Origin: Clostridiales bacterium
Lineage (GTDB): Bacteria > Bacillota > Clostridia > Christensenellales > Christensenellaceae
Reading direction: 5' to 3'
Length of the DNA stretch: 6,610 nucleotides
Assembly: GCA_019420265.1 (NCBI GenBank)
Contig: JAHZHM010000154.1
Span: 1-6,610, forward strand
The position numbers were made by a program, and so were the translations under genes. How positions within the stretch are numbered: position 1 is the first letter of the stretch; the number at the start of each line of letters is the position of its first letter. Shown here in pieces: positions 4,239 through 6,610 of the stretch. The notes under the pieces were generated by a model, which worked only from the letters and a program-made list of their open reading frames with translations, was not told the origin of the DNA and did not search any database.

Positions 4239-6038
4239 GTGAAAACACTAACGAGCAATGAGCTGAGAAAGCTGTATCTGGAATTTTTTAAGAGCAAGGG
4301 CCATGCCGTCATCCCGTCGGCATCGCTCATCCCCGAAAACGACCCGACTGTGCTCTTCACCACCGCGGGCATGCACCCGCTGGTTCCCTATCTGCTGGGC
4401 GAAAAGCACCCGGCCGGAACGCGGCTGACGGATGTGCAGAAATGCGTGCGCACGGGAGATATCGATGAAGTTGGCGATGCTTCGCACTGCACGTTCTTTG
4501 AGATGCTGGGCAACTGGTCGCTGGGGGACTACTTCAAAAAAGAGGCGATCGCCTGGAGCTTTGAATTCCTGACGGGCGAACAGTGGCTAGGTATCCCCAA
4601 GGAAAAGCTGTATTTCACCTGCTTTGCCGGGGATGAAAACGCTCCGAGAGATGAGGAGTCTTTTAACTACTGGCGCGAGCAGGGCGTCGAGGAGGATCAC
4701 ATTTTCTTCCTGCCCAAAGAGCACAACTGGTGGGGGCCGGCCGGCGTAACTGGGCCTTGCGGGCCGGATACCGAGATGTTCATCGATACGGGCAAGCCTG
4801 CCTGTGGGCCGGATTGCAGCCCGGCATGCAGCTGCGGCAAGTATCTGGAGATCTGGAACGACGTGTTCATGCAGTATAACAAAAAAGAGGACGGAACTTT
4901 CGAGCCGCTGGCACATAAAAACGTGGATACAGGCATGGGGCTGGATCGGACGATCTGCATTTTGCAGGGCAAAAAATCCGTCTATGATACGGATGTATTT
5001 GGCGGCATTCTGGCCAAAATTGCCGAGCTTTCGGGCAAAGAGTATGGCAGCGACGAGGAGACGACCAGGGCCTTCCGCATCGTGGCCGACCATATTCGCT
5101 GCGCGACGTTCATGATGGGCGACGAAAAGGGCATTACGCCTTCCAACACGGATCAGGGCTATATCCTGCGCCGCCTCATTCGCCGGGCCATCCGCTTCGC
5201 AGGCCGCCTGGGCATTGAGGAAGGCAAGCTGCACCTCATTGCGCAGCAGGTGATCAGCCAGTATGGCGAGGTGTACCCGGAGCTGAAAGCCAACCAGGAG
5301 CGCATCCTCTCTGAGCTGAACTTGGAGGAGGAGCGCTTTCAGAAGACCATCAAGCAGGGCATGAAGGAATTCGAGAAGCTGGCGACTTATCTCAAAGAGC
5401 CGGTCATCCCGGGCAAGAGCGCGTTCCGCCTGTATGATACCTTCGGCTTCCCTATCGAATTTACCGAGGAGCTGGCAGCAGAGCGCGGTTTCCAGGTGGA
5501 TCGGGAAGGATACGAGGCGGCATTCAAAAAGCATCAGGAGCTTTCCCATGCGGGCGCAGAGCAGCGTTTTAAGGGCGGCCTGGCCGATACCGGCGTGCAG
5601 ACGGCACGCCTGCATACCGCGACGCACCTGCTGCTGGCCGGCCTCAAGAAGATTCTCTCTCCGGATATTCAGCAGCGCGGCAGCAACATTACGGCAGAGC
5701 GCCTGCGCTTCGATTTCAACTTCCCCCGCCCGGTCACCAAAGAGGAGCTGGCGCAGGTGGAGGCGTTTGTCAACCAGGCCATCAGCGAGGATGTGCCGGT
5801 GGTCTGCCAGGAGATGAGCGTCGAGCAGGCAAAGCAGGAGGGCGCGACGGGCATCTTTGAATCCAAATACGGCGATGTCGTCAAGGTATACACGGTGGAG
5901 GGCTGGAGCAAAGAGATCTGCGGCGGCCCGCACGCTTCGCATACCGGCGAACTGGGGCATTTCAAAATTAAAAAAGAGCAGAGCTCTTCGGCGGGCGTGC
6001 GCCGGATCAAAGCTGTGCTGGAGGGGCAAGAGGAGTAG
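4239..6038 (+). CDS. alaS: Compact alanyl-tRNA synthetase (short form, editing-competent)
   Basis: A 599-residue class II synthetase that charges tRNA-Ala with alanine; most bacterial AlaRS are about 870-880 residues. The GTG start gives the family N-terminus LTSNELRKLYLEFFKSKGH. The catalytic core shows FTTAGMHPLVPYLLG (motif 1 region, 40-54), CTFFEMLGNWSLGDYFKKE (motif 2 region, 84-102) and GMGLDR (motif 3, 232-237). The helical tRNA-binding part follows to about 430. The editing domain keeps all four zinc ligands: H459 and H463 in HTATH, C561 and H565 in CGGPH. Two segments are absent compared with E. coli AlaRS: the beta-barrel of roughly 100 residues before HTATH, and everything after GVRRIKAV, meaning the coiled coil and DHHA1/C-Ala. 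A cysteine cluster (C189, C193, C197, C199) sits in the catalytic domain. The stop is followed closely by a terminator and no C-Ala remnant is seen, so this is a natural short type, not a frameshift. It lies 10 nt after the dipeptidase gene. Confidence 0.95.
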   Translation: MKTLTSNELRKLYLEFFKSKGHAVIPSASLIPENDPTVLFTTAGMHPLVPYLLGEKHPAGTRLTDVQKCVRTGDIDEVGDASHCTFFEMLGNWSLGDYFKKEAIAWSFEFLTGEQWLGIPKEKLYFTCFAGDENAPRDEESFNYWREQGVEEDHIFFLPKEHNWWGPAGVTGPCGPDTEMFIDTGKPACGPDCSPACSCGKYLEIWNDVFMQYNKKEDGTFEPLAHKNVDTGMGLDRTICILQGKKSVYDTDVFGGILAKIAELSGKEYGSDEETTRAFRIVADHIRCATFMMGDEKGITPSNTDQGYILRRLIRRAIRFAGRLGIEEGKLHLIAQQVISQYGEVYPELKANQERILSELNLEEERFQKTIKQGMKEFEKLATYLKEPVIPGKSAFRLYDTFGFPIEFTEELAAERGFQVDREGYEAAFKKHQELSHAGAEQRFKGGLADTGVQTARLHTATHLLLAGLKKILSPDIQQRGSNITAERLRFDFNFPRPVTKEELAQVEAFVNQAISEDVPVVCQEMSVEQAKQEGATGIFESKYGDVVKVYTVEGWSKEICGGPHASHTGELGHFKIKKEQSSSAGVRRIKAVLEGQEE

Positions 6039-6055
6039 TTTTGCCCAGCAAACAG

Positions 6056-6090
6056 CAAAACGCCGCAGGGAATTTCCCTGCGGCGTTTTG
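6056..6090. terminator. Bidirectional terminator after alaS
   Basis: A perfect 17-bp inverted repeat (6056-6072 with 6074-6090) around one central base. The GC core CGCCGCAGGG/CCCTGCGGCG is flanked by AAAA on the left and TTTT on the right, so a T run follows the core hairpin on either strand. It starts 17 nt after the alaS stop and lies between convergent genes. Confidence 0.93.
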
Positions 6091-6299
6091 TGTTGCGAAA
6101 AAGGGCAGTGCGAGGAGATACGCGCGCAAAAAAGCCATGCGGCATCTTGCACATGGCCTTGGGTGCGGAATAATTTTCTGGCAGGAGATAAGGCATCGCT
6201 CATGAAATGCCCAAAGGCTTTCCGACCGAACTTTATTTGAGATGGCCATATCTTTCGCTGAATCTGCCGGAAGAATGGCGCTCAGCGCGGTGCATCCGG
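6091..6299. other. Convergent intergenic region, no gene seen
   Basis: Some 209 nt lie between the alaS terminator and the stop of the minus-strand GNAT gene. Apart from a minus-strand terminator at 6128-6157 I see nothing supportable. A 12-codon ATG frame at 6202-6240 has no well-placed ribosome binding site. Confidence 0.6.
6128..6157 (-). terminator. Minus-strand terminator downstream of the second GNAT gene
   Basis: On the minus strand GCCATGTG (from 6157) pairs with CGCATGGC (to 6134) as 8 bp including one T-G pair, with an 8-nt loop. Six T's follow at once (plus-strand A's 6128-6133). It lies about 143 nt beyond the GNAT stop. Confidence 0.8.
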
Positions 6300-6610
6300 C
6301 TATTCCAGCTTTTTGCTGGCGGCTTCTGCCCAGACGGGAACGAACCCGGTGGCGGCGGCAATACCCCGGGAGGCGAGGTTGGCCTCGGACGTCCCGTAAT
6401 AGGGGATTTTGCCGCGGCGGGAGATCTCCTGGCGCAGCAGGGAAACCAGATATTTTCCCATTCCCTGGCGCTCAAACTCCGGAAGAACATCGATGCCGAT
6501 CTGCCAGAACTGCGCGCAGTCGGCGCTGGCCCCGGCCAAGGCGGCAATCCGTTCTCCCTGATAGAGCGCCACGGCCAGCACATCCGGGCGAGCAGAATCG
6601 AAGCCCAGGG
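6300..6610 (-). CDS. GNAT family N-acetyltransferase (5' end outside window)
   Basis: The frame is open from the right edge to a TAG at 6300-6302, giving 102 visible residues. The GTG at 6581 is only an internal codon: the frame continues upstream as LGFDSARPD, a block that fits the same family, and runs off the window. The part seen is the C-terminal half of a GNAT fold. WQIGIDVLPEFERQGMGKYLV is strand beta4 plus motif A, the acetyl-CoA pyrophosphate loop. Glu occupies the first position of the usual Q/R-x-x-G-x-G pattern while both Gly are kept. YYGTSEANLASRGIAAATGF is motif B, followed by VPVWAEA. It is not similar to the other GNAT in this window beyond the fold. The substrate is unknown. 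It converges on alaS, and its transcript probably ends at 6128-6157 or at the larger hairpin beyond. Confidence 0.88.
   Translation of the reverse strand, partial: LGFDSARPDVLAVALYQGERIAALAGASADCAQFWQIGIDVLPEFERQGMGKYLVSLLRQEISRRGKIPYYGTSEANLASRGIAAATGFVPVWAEAASKKLE

Noticed and set aside
6039..6055. Possible frameshift or premature stop truncating a full-length AlaRS.
   Set aside because: Only 17 nt separate the stop from a strong terminator and no frame downstream resembles DHHA1/C-Ala; the internal beta-barrel is absent as well, which a single truncation would not explain.
6068..6078. GGGAATTTCCC in the alaS terminator as a second copy of the 2712-2722 operator-like dyad.
   Set aside because: It is the reverse complement of that 11-mer, but here it is the tip of a GC-rich terminator stem and is explained by that structure; an 11-nt near-palindrome match is weak evidence.
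4587..6203. A 538-codon open frame on the minus strand opposite alaS.
   Set aside because: It lies wholly antisense to a confidently identified synthetase, crosses two terminator hairpins, has a low-complexity Leu/Ala/Arg-rich translation with no recognisable domain, and is explained by GC-biased codon positions of alaS.
6202..6240. Small 12-codon gene on the plus strand.
   Set aside because: It has no properly spaced ribosome binding site, no promoter and no recognisable product, and lies in a convergent intergenic spacer.

Overview
The window looks like ordinary chromosome from a spore-forming, moderately GC-rich member of the Bacillota, most likely class Clostridia. The evidence is two tandem alpha/beta-type small acid-soluble spore protein (SASP) genes, strong GGAGG-type ribosome binding sites, a RadC and a PepV/Sapep-type dipeptidase of clostridial appearance, and hairpin-plus-T-tract terminators at the transcription-unit ends inside the window. 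I see no phage, insertion sequence, CRISPR, toxin-antitoxin or defence genes, and no tRNA or rRNA.

Layout, left to right. (1) 1-873, plus strand: the 3' part of a cyclophilin-type peptidyl-prolyl isomerase gene followed 6 nt later by a GNAT acetyltransferase gene, closed by a terminator at 887-929. (2) 930-1224: about 295 nt of AT-richer DNA without a credible gene, holding sporulation-promoter-like sequences and a repeated AATTG-containing motif. (3) 1225-1674, plus strand: two SASP genes 42 nt apart, closed by a perfect 12-bp hairpin terminator at 1688-1717 that may also serve the convergent radC. (4) 1772-2536, minus strand: radC, with a leader of roughly 125 nt that can fold into three hairpins. 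(5) 2537-2824: the divergent control region between radC and the dipeptidase gene. It has a candidate promoter facing each way and an inverted repeat exactly midway between the two -35 boxes. (6) 2825-6038, plus strand: a cytosolic M20-family dipeptidase gene and, 10 nt later, a compact 599-residue alanyl-tRNA synthetase gene, probably one operon. A 17-bp inverted-repeat terminator at 6056-6090 closes it. (7) 6091-6299: intergenic, with a minus-strand terminator at 6128-6157. (8) 6300-6610, minus strand: the 3' part of a second, unrelated GNAT acetyltransferase gene that runs off the right edge.

The genes are mostly housekeeping: protein folding, peptide turnover and tRNA charging, with spore DNA protection alongside. 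The dipeptidase/alaS pair could link peptide-derived amino acids to translation, but that is inference from adjacency. The most notable item is the alanyl-tRNA synthetase. It keeps the aminoacylation core and an intact editing site, lacks the beta-barrel segment before the editing domain and the whole C-terminal oligomerisation/C-Ala region, and carries a four-cysteine cluster in the catalytic domain. It appears to be a natural short form, not a broken gene. I did not find a convincing undescribed system; the regulatory observations are modest and marked as such.
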